A DNA stretch of 11,691 bases from Verrucomicrobiota bacterium (GCA_016713365.1 JADJPG010000107.1:1-11691), one strand, 5' to 3'. Counted from the first letter of the stretch, positions 1 through 6,161 are shown. Translations and numbers: made by a program. Notes: a model not told the origin generated them from the letters alone.

Positions 1-651
1 CGCTCCCAACCCGTCCCTCGACGCCTCCGCGGCCGTCGTCACCACCTCCGGCGCCGCCAAAGTCACAGCAAACTTACCTACATCGTCGTCGATAGCCTCT
101 TTTTGTGGGGAATCCGCCCCATTTTCGCCTGACTCCGAGTCAAGTGCCCGCACATCGAGCGTCACCGGCTGGGCCAGGCTCTCGAACATCCGCCGCACGC
201 TCTCCTGATCCACCTCATGCCGCACGGCCACCGTCATCATCGGCTGCCCCTCCAGCGCCAGGCTTTTATCCACCAAAATCCCCAGCGCCACCGGTAGCTG
301 ACCCGGCGCCAGCTCGTCATTCTCCAACGCCTCCCTCAGCCGGTCACTCGCCAGCCGCACCAACTGCCGGAACTCACCGCGCGCGCGTTCTTTCTCCGTG
401 GCTACCAGCTGCGGATCACGCTCCCGGATTGCCTGCACCGTGTGATGACTCACCCCGAACGCCCGGCAAATCTGCCGCACGCCAAGACCCTCGGCGATGG
501 CGCCCACGATCGCCCGGTAACGCTCCTGGTTCCTCGCCACCATGTCCGCGGTGAACCGGCGCCGTTGCTCCTCCGCCGGCAACAAAAGCTCCCGGCCCGC
601 CGGCAACTGCGACTCGTCGAACAACGCGATTTGATCTGTGATTGCCTCCAT
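1..651 (-). CDS. HTH DNA-binding protein, phage small-terminase-like, 3' end beyond window
   Basis: The minus frame is open from ATG at 651 to the window edge, so at least 217 residues are present and the C-terminus is missing. Residues 57-78 (GVRQICRAFGVSHHTVQAIRER) form a clear helix-turn-helix, followed by a charged helical stretch (about 85-110) and an acidic, Ala/Val-rich tail. The start follows the stop of the upstream HTH gene by only 4 nt, so the two are probably co-transcribed and coupled. Small terminase subunits and other phage or transposon DNA-recognition proteins often have this plan: N-terminal HTH, helical middle, variable tail. The terminase idea is an inference; the large subunit would lie off the left edge. 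No enzymatic motif is visible. Confidence 0.72.
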   Translation of the reverse strand, partial: MEAITDQIALFDESQLPAGRELLLPAEEQRRRFTADMVARNQERYRAIVGAIAEGLGVRQICRAFGVSHHTVQAIRERDPQLVATEKERARGEFRQLVRLASDRLREALENDELAPGQLPVALGILVDKSLALEGQPMMTVAVRHEVDQESVRRMFESLAQPVTLDVRALDSESGENGADSPQKEAIDDDVGKFAVTLAAPEVVTTAAEASRDGLGA

Positions 652-655
652 AAAC

Positions 656-889
656 TCACCCCGCCACCAGCTCCGGCGCCGTCAATGCACTCACCTCTGC
701 GCGCATCGAGATCCGCACCCGATCCTCGTAGGCCACGATGCTCTCGATCGAGATCGTCATGTCCGTTGGCGACCACCGCAAGCCCTCCAGCTCGCCCCGT
801 TTCACCCGCTCCTTCACCCAGCGCGGGCGATGGCCCAGCCGCTGCGCGGCCTCCGCCACCGTCAGATGATTGCGTGGCGTGCGTTTCAT
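656..889 (-). CDS. Excisionase/MerR-type HTH protein, 77 aa
   Basis: This short protein carries a winged-helix/HTH_17-like pattern near its N-terminus (LTVAEAAQRLGHRPRWVKER, about residues 9-28). A wing-like segment (GELEGLRWSPTDMTI) and a helix (IVAYEDRVR) follow, as in excisionase-family and helix-turn-helix domain 17 proteins. Such proteins bind and bend DNA at attachment sites or regulate early genes of mobile elements. I chose ATG 889 because it overlaps the TGA of the preceding 32-aa ORF as ATGA and because the domain starts just after it; the frame extends further upstream without a family match. The stop lies 4 nt before the next start, so it sits in a tight minus-strand operon. Confidence 0.72.
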   Translation of the reverse strand: MKRTPRNHLTVAEAAQRLGHRPRWVKERVKRGELEGLRWSPTDMTISIESIVAYEDRVRISMRAEVSALTAPELVAG

Positions 890-984
890 AACCGCCTCAA
901 CGCTCCGCTCAGCCACAACGCCCGGCCCAGCCGCAGTCGATAAACCGCGCGCCGCCCGTGGCTCCATTGCCGCCACCAGTTCAT
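886..984 (-). CDS. Small basic protein, 32 aa, overlapping both neighbours
   Basis: The frame from ATG 984 encodes a 32-aa Trp/Arg-rich peptide (MNWWRQWSHGRRAVYRLRLG...). Its ATG overlaps the TGA of the 48-aa ORF upstream (ATGA), and its own TGA overlaps the ATG of the downstream HTH gene (ATGA). Two back-to-back four-base overlaps are the main support for translation. The peptide has no recognised domain; it is amphipathic and strongly basic, so nucleic-acid or membrane contact is possible but unproven. It could instead serve only as a translational coupler. Confidence 0.4.
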   Translation of the reverse strand: MNWWRQWSHGRRAVYRLRLGRALWLSGALRRL

Positions 985-1127
985 TGCTCCGCCTCCAGCG
1001 CCGCCGCTCCGGCCAGCTGCCGCCATTCGAATCCACCCGGATTCGCCAGCACCAGCACCTGCCGGTGATGCGGCAACGCCGCGAACAAACGATCCCAGGC
1101 ACTCCAAAACAGTTCCGTGTAGTTCAT
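981..1127 (-). CDS. Small hypothetical protein, 48 aa
   Basis: From ATG 1127 the frame encodes 48 residues beginning MNYTELFWSAWDRLFAALPH and ending EAEQ. It lies 8 nt after the stop of the RHH-like gene and ends in an ATGA overlap with the next ORF. The composition (aromatic, helical, Ala/Leu-rich) and context look like a small phage or mobile-element gene. No known family was recognised. A competing frame over the same DNA (up to about 1107) lacks such tidy junctions. Confidence 0.45.
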   Translation of the reverse strand: MNYTELFWSAWDRLFAALPHHRQVLVLANPGGFEWRQLAGAAALEAEQ

Positions 1128-1135
1128 GATTGGGT

Positions 1136-1360
1136 TCAGGGGTTTACTGCCGTTGATTCACTCTCCGCCTCCTCTTTCTCCAGCAGACGCAGAAACGCCT
1201 CGCGCCCGAGATCCGCCAGCGAGAGCCGGTGCCCCAGCTGCCGCGCCCGCGTCAGGAGCAACGCATCCAGGCGCGCCTTCATCTCGTCCGTCATCCACAC
1301 ATCCACATGCGCCGTCATCTTCGGCAGCGTCGGGGACAGTTGAGTCGATGCGTCTGACAT
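1136..1360 (-). CDS. Ribbon-helix-helix-like small regulator, 74 aa
   Basis: The protein has a short polar N-terminus, a beta-like segment (TAHVDVWMT, about residues 18-26), a helix (DEMKARLDALLLTRARQLG) and a second helix (SLADLGREAFLRLLEKEEAE). This strand-helix-helix order and the length fit the Arc/MetJ/CopG ribbon-helix-helix fold, whose members bind operators as dimers. The start at 1360 is preferred over an upstream one at 1453 because the upstream extension is Arg/Gly-rich and unlike the rest. It is the first gene of the minus-strand operon and faces the XRE gene across a 193-bp divergent region, the usual place for a second lysogeny- or partition-type regulator. Confidence 0.6.
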   Translation of the reverse strand: MSDASTQLSPTLPKMTAHVDVWMTDEMKARLDALLLTRARQLGHRLSLADLGREAFLRLLEKEEAESESTAVNP

Positions 1361-1497
1361 GCCGCACGTTTTCCCCCTTCGCCCGCCCCGCGACAACTCA
1401 TCGCTCTGCCGAAGTGTTCGGTAGTGAATTACCTTGACTTGCCCGGCCTTCACACCTCGGACAGCTTAGCATCGCCCATGCCTAGTGTTGAAAATAA

Positions 1498-1538
1498 ATA
1501 CCGGGTATGCAAATCATGGCTCGCGATTCCTATAAAAT
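1498..1538 (+). promoter_or_regulatory. Candidate operator and promoter of the XRE gene
   Basis: An odd-centred perfect palindrome ATACC-G-GGTAT lies at 1498-1508. It abuts a weak -35-like TGCAAA (1508-1513), which is 17 nt from a good -10-like TATAAAAT (1531-1538). The ATG at 1554 would follow a very short leader. The palindrome lies between divergent regulators, where autoregulation by the XRE protein would be expected. A close relative of the site occurs at about 2015-2029. Promoter strength and the protein that binds are inferred. Confidence 0.45.
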
Positions 1539-1553
1539 CCGTAGAATGCGCCC

Positions 1554-1973
1554 ATGTCGTTGCCCTCCCGCTTCCGGGCCTTGCGTGAATCCCGCAACCT
1601 CAGCCAGGCTGATCTGGCCGAGAAGGCCCGCCTTTCCCGCGAGAGCATCAGCTCCATCGAGACCGGCAAGCCCATCAAGGTCGAAACCCTCAAGCTCGCC
1701 GCCCGCCCGCTCCATCTCAGCGAGAATGAATGGCTTTCCCTGCTGGTGGATTGGATTGCGCAGACCATCGGGTCCGATTTCTACAAACTCGAAATCCGCA
1801 CCACTGGCGGCGATACGCCCGCCACGCCGCTCCAGCTCACCGAGGAATTGGTCCGCCTCGTCTCCGCCCTTTCCCTCGACGACCAGCGCAACCTCCGCGG
1901 CCTCCTGCTCAACCAGCAATCCAAGGCGCTCCTGCGCGCCGTCGCCAAACTTCCCCATCAAGTTGTCTCTTGA
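1554..1973 (+). CDS. XRE/Cro-CI family transcriptional repressor, 139 aa
   Basis: The N-terminus contains a textbook XRE helix-turn-helix: LSQADLAEKARLSRESISSI (about residues 16-35), ending in the ETGK motif. Residues 56-80 (SENEWLSLLVDWIAQTIG...) and the C-terminal helices may serve in dimerisation. There is no LexA/CI-type protease domain, so control is probably not by RecA-stimulated cleavage. The ATG at 1554 follows a -10-like TATAAAAT by 15 nt and gives an immediate match to the domain start. The gene diverges from the RHH-led operon and precedes the zinc-finger gene, with ATACCGGG-type sites on both sides, so it likely represses itself and one or both neighbouring operons. Confidence 0.85.
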   Translation: MSLPSRFRALRESRNLSQADLAEKARLSRESISSIETGKPIKVETLKLAARPLHLSENEWLSLLVDWIAQTIGSDFYKLEIRTTGGDTPATPLQLTEELVRLVSALSLDDQRNLRGLLLNQQSKALLRAVAKLPHQVVS

Positions 1974-2021
1974 CAACCCGCCCTCGTTCGTTTTTTAGTC
2001 CCCGCGTTGTCGGAAAATAAT

Positions 2022-2061
2022 ACCGGGCAGAATTCACCATCGGTGGTAGATTATGCCCGGT
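2022..2061. promoter_or_regulatory. Inverted-repeat operator upstream of the zinc-finger gene
   Basis: ACCGGGCA (2022-2029) and TGCCCGGT (2054-2061) form perfect 8-bp arms. A nested CACC-ATC-GGTG lies between them. The left arm and its flank (AAATAATACCGGG) resemble the palindrome at 1493-1508 before the XRE gene. The element ends 27 nt before the preferred start at 2089, which suits an operator or a leader hairpin. A terminator for the XRE gene is less likely because no T-run follows. Confidence 0.45.
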
Positions 2062-2088
2062 TCCTCCGGCACGGAACAAAAGGAAAAC

Positions 2089-3096
2089 ATGAGCTTCTCA
2101 AGTCAATGCGGCACCTGCCAGAAGATGTTCACCAAAACCACCGAAGCCTCCGCGCGTCGCGCGTTGCGTCTTCACTGCAATCGCGCCCACGGCGACCCGC
2201 TCGCCGCGCCCCACTTCAAGGTGAAGTGCGACCACTGCGACAAGGTGTTCAGCAGTGAAACCAGCGAGCACCACGCCCGCAATCACCTCCGGCAGCACCT
2301 CCGCGTGCGCCATCCCGAGCATTACCGCACCTCGGGACGCAACTGGACCAAAGCCGATCAGGAGCTGCTTACTAACCGTGCCGCACAGCTTCACCACGAG
2401 ACAGGTCAGCCGCTTCTCGATTGCCTTCGTCTCGTCCAGGAAGTGCTCCCTGCGGAAAAACGCCGCACCAGGCTCCACCAAAGTTCCGTGCGCGAGAAGA
2501 TTTGGAAAATGCTCGATGCACGGATTGCCGCCACCAAACCCGAACCCGCGCCGCCCGCGGCGGAAATCGTTCACACGCTCACCGTGGAGGTGCCCGTCCG
2601 TGAACCCGTGGAGAAGACCCTGCGCGCCCTCGGCACGCCCGCCCTGCTCGCCGAGCTGTTTACCCGGCTCTTCGACCGGCTGGATCGCCTCGAACACGCC
2701 CTCGCCCGTCAGGCCGTGTCCTCACCCGCCTCCAATGGTCACGCCCATCGCGCCCAGGCCGTCAGCGCGCCGCCACCCGAGCCCGCCGGCCCGCGCCGGC
2801 CGCGCATCGCCATCGTCGGCCTCTTCAAGGACCAGTTTGAGCACGTCCGCTCCAAGCTCTCCGGCGCTGAAGTTGATCTCCTGTGGATAGATAAGGACCA
2901 GTCCGCCACCCACTACCCGCGCGTGGATGCCGTCGTCGTCGAGAAGCATTGCCGCCACAAATGGTTCAACGAAGCCCAGTCCGCCGTGGGAAACAACCGC
3001 GTCTTCTTCGCCGAAGGCAGCTCCAGCGTCACCCAGCGCTGCTACGATTTCCTCAGCCGTAAACCGCTCCTGGCTGGCCCCGCGCCTGTGGCATGA
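2089..3096 (+). CDS. Two C2H2-like zinc fingers with DUF2325-like C-terminal domain, 335 aa
   Basis: Two finger-like motifs open the protein: C7-x2-C10-x18-H29-x4-H34 and C47-x2-C50-x19-H70-x4-H75, with a longer loop than classical C2H2 fingers. A helical basic stretch follows (about 84-150, with NWTKADQELL), then a Pro-rich linker and an amphipathic helix (about 175-210, LFTRLFDRLDRLEHAL). After a second Pro-rich linker, residues 239-323 form an alpha/beta unit (RIAIVGLFKDQFEHV, DAVVVEKHCRHKW) that resembles DUF2325. I chose ATG 2089 because AAAAGGA sits just before it; an in-frame ATG at 2053 lies within the inverted repeat. The gene overlaps the next one as ATGA. DNA or RNA binding is inferred from the fingers; the C-terminal role is unknown. 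Confidence 0.75.
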   Translation: MSFSSQCGTCQKMFTKTTEASARRALRLHCNRAHGDPLAAPHFKVKCDHCDKVFSSETSEHHARNHLRQHLRVRHPEHYRTSGRNWTKADQELLTNRAAQLHHETGQPLLDCLRLVQEVLPAEKRRTRLHQSSVREKIWKMLDARIAATKPEPAPPAAEIVHTLTVEVPVREPVEKTLRALGTPALLAELFTRLFDRLDRLEHALARQAVSSPASNGHAHRAQAVSAPPPEPAGPRRPRIAIVGLFKDQFEHVRSKLSGAEVDLLWIDKDQSATHYPRVDAVVVEKHCRHKWFNEAQSAVGNNRVFFAEGSSSVTQRCYDFLSRKPLLAGPAPVA

Positions 3097-3527
3097 ATCT
3101 GCCCGGCCTCTACATCCTCGATGGCCGCACGCCCACACCCTGCTACGATCTCGATGCCTGGGCGGAATGGATGGAATCCCCGGCCCGCACCATCGCCCTC
3201 GATTGCATCCTCTGCGCGCCGGAGCCGGACGCACCCGTCGTGGTCGCCCGCATCAGCACCGTCTTCCTCGGCCTTGACCTCAGCTTCGGCCACGGTGAAC
3301 CACTCCTCTTCGAAACCATCATCTTCGGCACCGATTGGAATCTCGACACCCACCGCTACACCACCTGGGAACAAGCCACCGCCGGTCACGCCGCGATTAC
3401 CGAACGCGTCATCCAGCACATCCTCGGCAAGGCGCAGCCCTTCGTCTGCCCCGTCTGCCAACGCACCAGCTTCCACCCGCCGGACGCCCAGCACCGTTAC
3501 TGCGGCGCCTGCCATACCTTCCACTGA
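3093..3527 (+). CDS. Phage-type conserved hypothetical protein with C-terminal zinc ribbon, 144 aa
   Basis: The body (LYILDGRTPTPCYDLDAWAE... ARISTVFLGLDLSFG ... PLLFETIIFG ... YTTWEQATAGH) follows a pattern I associate with hypothetical proteins of phages and mobile elements, in which STVFLGLDxxFG and LLFETxxFG are the constant parts. The function of that family is not known to me. Residues 119-140 add a four-cysteine zinc ribbon, CPVC-x14-CGAC. The ATGA overlap with the zinc-finger gene indicates translational coupling. The ribbon at the end may be a lineage-specific addition. Its role within the module is unassigned. Confidence 0.72.
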   Translation: MNLPGLYILDGRTPTPCYDLDAWAEWMESPARTIALDCILCAPEPDAPVVVARISTVFLGLDLSFGHGEPLLFETIIFGTDWNLDTHRYTTWEQATAGHAAITERVIQHILGKAQPFVCPVCQRTSFHPPDAQHRYCGACHTFH

Positions 3528-3534
3528 TATCCAA

Positions 3535-3765
3535 ATGAACCTCATCCTCCGCGAAGAACCCGGCGGCTACCGTCACTACCTCGATGGCCGCCCCGTCCAC
3601 TGCGGCGCCCAGCTCGAACTCCACGTCGGCGGTCCGGACGGCGCCTGGCTCCCCGTCCGCTACGAAGCCGATCTCGGCGACTGTCCCCGCGTCACCCTCC
3701 ACGCCTGCGGCGGGATCATCGAGCCGGGCCGCGACGCCACCTTCCGCTGGCCCGCAATGACGTAA
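3535..3765 (+). CDS. Small hypothetical protein, 76 aa
   Basis: The frame from ATG 3535, 7 nt after the previous stop, encodes MNLILREEPGGYRHYLDG, then HCGAQLELHV, AWLPVRYEADLG and a terminal RWPAMT. The pattern of a strand-rich domain with WLPVRYE and a closing RWP resembles short phage or plasmid proteins of unknown function. The same frame is open further upstream (from 3121), but that part is the shadow of the preceding gene. It is the last gene of the plus-strand operon; no convincing terminator follows. Confidence 0.65.
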   Translation: MNLILREEPGGYRHYLDGRPVHCGAQLELHVGGPDGAWLPVRYEADLGDCPRVTLHACGGIIEPGRDATFRWPAMT

Positions 3766-3858
3766 GAAACTAAAAAGGCCACCGCCGCTGAATATCCACG
3801 ACTTGCGCGTCTAGTTTCTCAGGAGGCGGCTCTGTTACTTGTTGGTCTCGTGTGGTGC
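3766..3858. other. Junction between phage-like module and cassette array
   Basis: This 93-bp stretch separates the last plus-strand module gene from the end of the first cassette gene. It contains neither a GCCTAAC/GTTAGGC core nor the CGCTGCAGCG element, so the distal cassette has lost its own attC or the array was cut here by recombination. No terminator-like hairpin with a T-run is evident. Confidence 0.4.
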
Positions 3859-4332
3859 TCACCAACTAACCTCACAGTAGATCGCCACTGTATCTGCTTC
3901 CTTGCTGACGTACACTGTCTGTGCGAAGAACCAATGTTTGGGCTCACCCGGTTTGGCACGCCTCGCAAAGTGCAAATCCTCGCCGGACGTTTCCCAGATC
4001 TTGCTGAGGACATATTTGCCTTTGGGTAAAGGGGCCGTCTTCCATCCGTCGGCCTGAAGGGCACTGGCAATGCGATTCACCACGGCATCGCGAGTGGTGG
4101 TCTTTCCATGCCGCCTTTGATACCGCACCGAAATCCATCGTCCGCCGGGAGCCGACGAGACGTCCTCGGTGACGATGGAATATTCGCTCAAGTCGTATTT
4201 CCAAAATTGCGGGCCGATGGACGGCGGCCTGTTGGTGGATGGAGCGCCCAAATTGGGTGGCGAAGTCGTTGCGGACTTCCGGTCGCATCCGCACAGCAGA
4301 ACCAGTATTGCGAAGAATAAAAAGACGCGCAT
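3859..4332 (-). CDS. Integron cassette protein: secreted lipoprotein, 157 aa
   Basis: The N-terminus MRVFLFFAILVLLCGC is a lipoprotein signal with a lipobox (LLCGC), followed by a Ser/Thr/Pro linker and a globular domain of about 110 residues (QFWKYDLSEYSIV ... WISVRYQRRHGKTT ... SALQADGWKTAPLPKG ... TVAIYCEVSW). The mature protein should be membrane-anchored outside the cytoplasm. No family was recognised. The start lies 12 nt after a GTTAGGC core read on the minus strand, the usual spacing for a cassette gene, and no strong ribosome binding site is visible. Unlike the next cassette, no attC follows its stop. Confidence 0.78.
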   Translation of the reverse strand: MRVFLFFAILVLLCGCDRKSATTSPPNLGAPSTNRPPSIGPQFWKYDLSEYSIVTEDVSSAPGGRWISVRYQRRHGKTTTRDAVVNRIASALQADGWKTAPLPKGKYVLSKIWETSGEDLHFARRAKPGEPKHWFFAQTVYVSKEADTVAIYCEVSW

Positions 4333-4344
4333 AGCGGTGCGGAC

Positions 4345-4467
4345 GCCTAACGACCCAAGCTCAGCGACAGCCCGACCGGGCGCGGTGAGCGGAAAGGAAA
4401 CAACAAAATGAAAACAAAACGTAAATCGCAGAGCTTGCGGGCTGTTCGCTGCAGCGCATGGTTAGGC
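4345..4467 (-). repeat. attC recombination site, complete
   Basis: The outer cores GCCTAAC (4345-4351) and GTTAGGC (4461-4467) are inverted. Inner arms GCTCAGCGA (4359-4367) and TCGCTGCAGC (4446-4455) pair with one extrahelical base (C4452). The stem continues with CAGCCCG (4368-4374) against CGGGCTG (4438-4444). About 63 nt form a variable loop. This is the attC architecture recognised as folded single-stranded DNA by integron integrases. On the minus strand it follows the stop of the gene at 4501 and precedes the start at 4332, as a cassette boundary should. Confidence 0.88.
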
Positions 4468-4500
4468 CACGTCATCGTCATAAACTCAAAAATCTCTGGC

Positions 4501-4707
4501 TCACTGCTTCTGCTCTGGCTTCGGTGGCTCGGGTGGCTGCGCCTGACTCGATGATGGCGGGCGAACTCCCCAACCAATGACGCTGCCGACCATGCCGATA
4601 CCAAATCCGCACCAACCGATAGTCGTGCTGACGACATCAAACCAACTGAGCGCAATCAGAACTGTGCCTACGGCCCACAACCACCAAGAAATCTGGTCTC
4701 GTTTCAT
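4501..4707 (-). CDS. Integron cassette protein: small membrane protein, 68 aa
   Basis: Two hydrophobic segments (WWLWAVGTVLIALSWF, about residues 8-23, and IGWCGFGIGMVGSVIGWGV, about 30-48) predict an integral membrane hairpin. They are followed by a Pro/Gln/Ser-rich soluble tail (PPSSSQAQPPEPPKPEQKQ). The ATG lies 14 nt after the GTTAGGC core at 4722-4728 on the minus strand, and the stop is 33 nt before the attC at 4345-4467, so this is one complete cassette. No family was recognised; short two-helix membrane proteins are common cassette cargo. A longer overlapping frame (to 4347) runs into the attC and is not a gene. Confidence 0.72.
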   Translation of the reverse strand: MKRDQISWWLWAVGTVLIALSWFDVVSTTIGWCGFGIGMVGSVIGWGVRPPSSSQAQPPEPPKPEQKQ

Positions 4708-4721
4708 GCGCGTGCGAAGTG

Positions 4722-4798
4722 GCCTAACGACCCAAGCTCAGCGACCCGGCTCGCAGGACGAGAGGATTGCAACCGCGAGGCTCACGCCGGGTTAGAAG
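4722..4798 (-). repeat. attC half-site interrupted by an IS110 element
   Basis: GCCTAACGACCCAAGCTCAG starts here exactly as in the complete attC at 4345. The arm CGACCCGGC (4743-4751) is matched by GCCGGGT (4786-4792), which should lead into TCGCTGCAGCGCATGGTTAGGC. Instead the sequence turns to TAGAAGCC and the insertion-element leader. The missing half is not found directly beyond the element; the nearest matching half is at 6541-6561. Confidence 0.7.
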
Positions 4799-4813
4799 CC
4801 ATGGTGGGTTGAA

Positions 4814-4835
4814 CGTGACGCCACGCGGCGTCACG
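4814..4835 (+). repeat. Perfect hairpin in IS110 left end
   Basis: CGTGACGCC and GGCGTCACG form a 9-bp stem around an ACGC loop, about 30 nt before the transposase start. It may be a leader hairpin limiting transposase expression or part of a structured noncoding end. No T-run follows, so it is not a standard terminator. Confidence 0.5.
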
Positions 4836-4865
4836 CTGTGAAGGACGAGCAAGTCATTCACACTT

Positions 4866-6010
4866 ATGAAAACATATTTCATCAAACCCACCATGACCGC
4901 GATAAATGTAACCAAAACCGCCCCCGCCGGCAAGCCCGCAGCCCGGCCTTTACCGCCCTGCCAACCGCTGCCGCGCGCCGTGATTGATCCCGCCAAACCC
5001 ATGCTCAAACTCGGCCTCGACGTCCACTTGGAATCCATCACCGCCGTCGTGCAGAAAGACCACGCCAACCCGCACGCCCCGCGCCCCTTCACCAACGACC
5101 AGCTCCTCGCGCAGGTGAAGCAATGGATCGCCGAAGGCCACCAAGTCTTCTGCGTGCAAGAGTCGTGCGGCTTCGGCTTCACCCTCCACCGCCGCCTCGT
5201 CGAAGCCGGCGCGCAAAGCTTCCTCATCACCCCCGTCGCCCTCAACGGCGCGCGCAAGACCGACAAGCTCGATGCCCGCGCCCTGTGCCTGCGCCTCTCC
5301 CGCTGGCTCGATGGCAACCGCGACGAACTCGCCCCATCCGCATCCCCACCGAGGCCGAACAACGCCGCCGCGAAACCACCCGCCGCCGGCAATTTCTCTC
5401 GCGCGAAATCCGGGCCCTCGCCAACCGCGGCCACGGCCAGGTCGCCGAGTATTGCCACGAGAAACTTCCCGCCCGCTGGTGGGGACCGCGCCTGTGGAAG
5501 AAACTTGAAGCCCTCGATCCCTGGGTGCTCGGCCTGCTCACCGACCTGCGCGCACTCATCCTCGCCATCGAACAACAACTCCGCGCCCTCGAAGCCGAAA
5601 TCAAAACGCGAGTGAAAGATCAGCCCCGCCCCAAGGCCCTGGGCGAACTCACCCTCGGCACCCTCGACGGTGAAATCTGCGACTGGGCCCGCTTCCACAA
5701 CCGCAAACAAATCGGCAGCTACACCGGCTGCTGCCCCGGCGAACACAGCAGCGGCGGCAAGCGACGCGTCGGCGCCATCGACCGCATCGGCAACGGACGA
5801 GTCAGAGCCCTCCTCGTCGAAGCCGTCTGGCGCTTCCTGCGCTGGCAGCCCGACTGGAAAAGCGCGCAACGCATGAAACTCAAACTCGCCGACGGCACCT
5901 CCATGAGAAAGAAAGCCGTCATCGCGCTCGCCCGGCAACTCGCCATCGACCTCTGGCGCTGGCGCACAGGCCGGGCGACCATGGAAGACCTCGGCTGGAT
6001 CGCCGCCTAA
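4866..6010 (+). pseudogene. IS110-family transposase with one -1 frameshift
   Basis: Frame one (from ATG 4866) holds the RuvC-like DEDD domain: D52 in LKLGLDVHLES, E99 in CVQESCGFGF, and D133/D136 in KTDKLDARAL. After ELAP at about 5335 the coding signal moves to the -1 frame with IRIPTEAEQRRRETTRRRQF and continues to the stop at 6010. That half carries the Tnp20-type domain with the catalytic-serine region GEHSSGGKRRVGAIDRIGNG. All key residues survive, and the repaired length of about 381 aa is normal. The shift is at CGCCCCA, so it is a lost C, a sequencing error, or a true slippage site; IS110 transposases normally use a single frame. Starts at 4893 or 5001 are possible. Confidence 0.85.
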
Positions 6011-6151
6011 CCCCACCCCACTCCACTCTCAACCTTTCCACCCTGAACAACACCTTGGCCTTGGCCACCACCAGAGAACCAAGCCGGAGAGAATTTGCGA
6101 TCGGGCGGCTCCAGTCCGCAGCTGCAGCTGGTGAACCGAGAGTTCACCCGT
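6011..6151 (+). ncRNA. IS110 3' noncoding end, candidate bridge-RNA region
   Basis: The 141 nt between the transposase stop and the right shared core contain a perfect hairpin GGTGAAC-CGAGA-GTTCACC (6130-6148) and a palindromic CAGCTGCAGCTG just before it. IS110/IS1111 elements encode a structured bridge RNA in a noncoding end, and in IS1111-type elements it is on the 3' side. The assignment rests on position and hairpins only; I could not match guide loops to the target. Confidence 0.3.
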
Positions 6152-6161
6152 GGGTTAGAAG

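Larger units (their letters stand above)
4789..6161 (+). mobile_element. IS110-family insertion element inside an attC site
   Basis: A DEDD transposase gene (4866-6010) is flanked by the same 10-mer GGGTTAGAAG at 4789-4798 and 6152-6161, about 1.36 kb apart, which is normal for IS110 elements. These elements lack long terminal inverted repeats and often leave a short shared core at both ends. The 3' noncoding part (about 140 nt) is longer than the 5' part (about 70 nt), which leans towards the IS1111-type layout; that group includes elements targeting attC sites. Exact ends are inferred and need an empty site for proof. Confidence 0.65.

Noticed and set aside
1976..2000. T-run at 1990-1996 as terminator of the XRE gene
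   Set aside because: There is no stable hairpin directly before the run; the downstream inverted repeat at 2022-2061 lacks a T-run.
2098..2697. Minus-strand frame of 199 codons opposite the zinc-finger gene
   Set aside because: It is a shadow of the GC-rich plus-strand gene, which has zinc motifs, a good ribosome binding site and a coupled downstream gene.
4724..6016. Long minus-strand open frame (430 codons) opposite the transposase
   Set aside because: It is antisense to a transposase with conserved catalytic motifs, is Ala/Gly/Asp-rich as expected for the reverse of GC-rich coding DNA, and starts in IS sequence.
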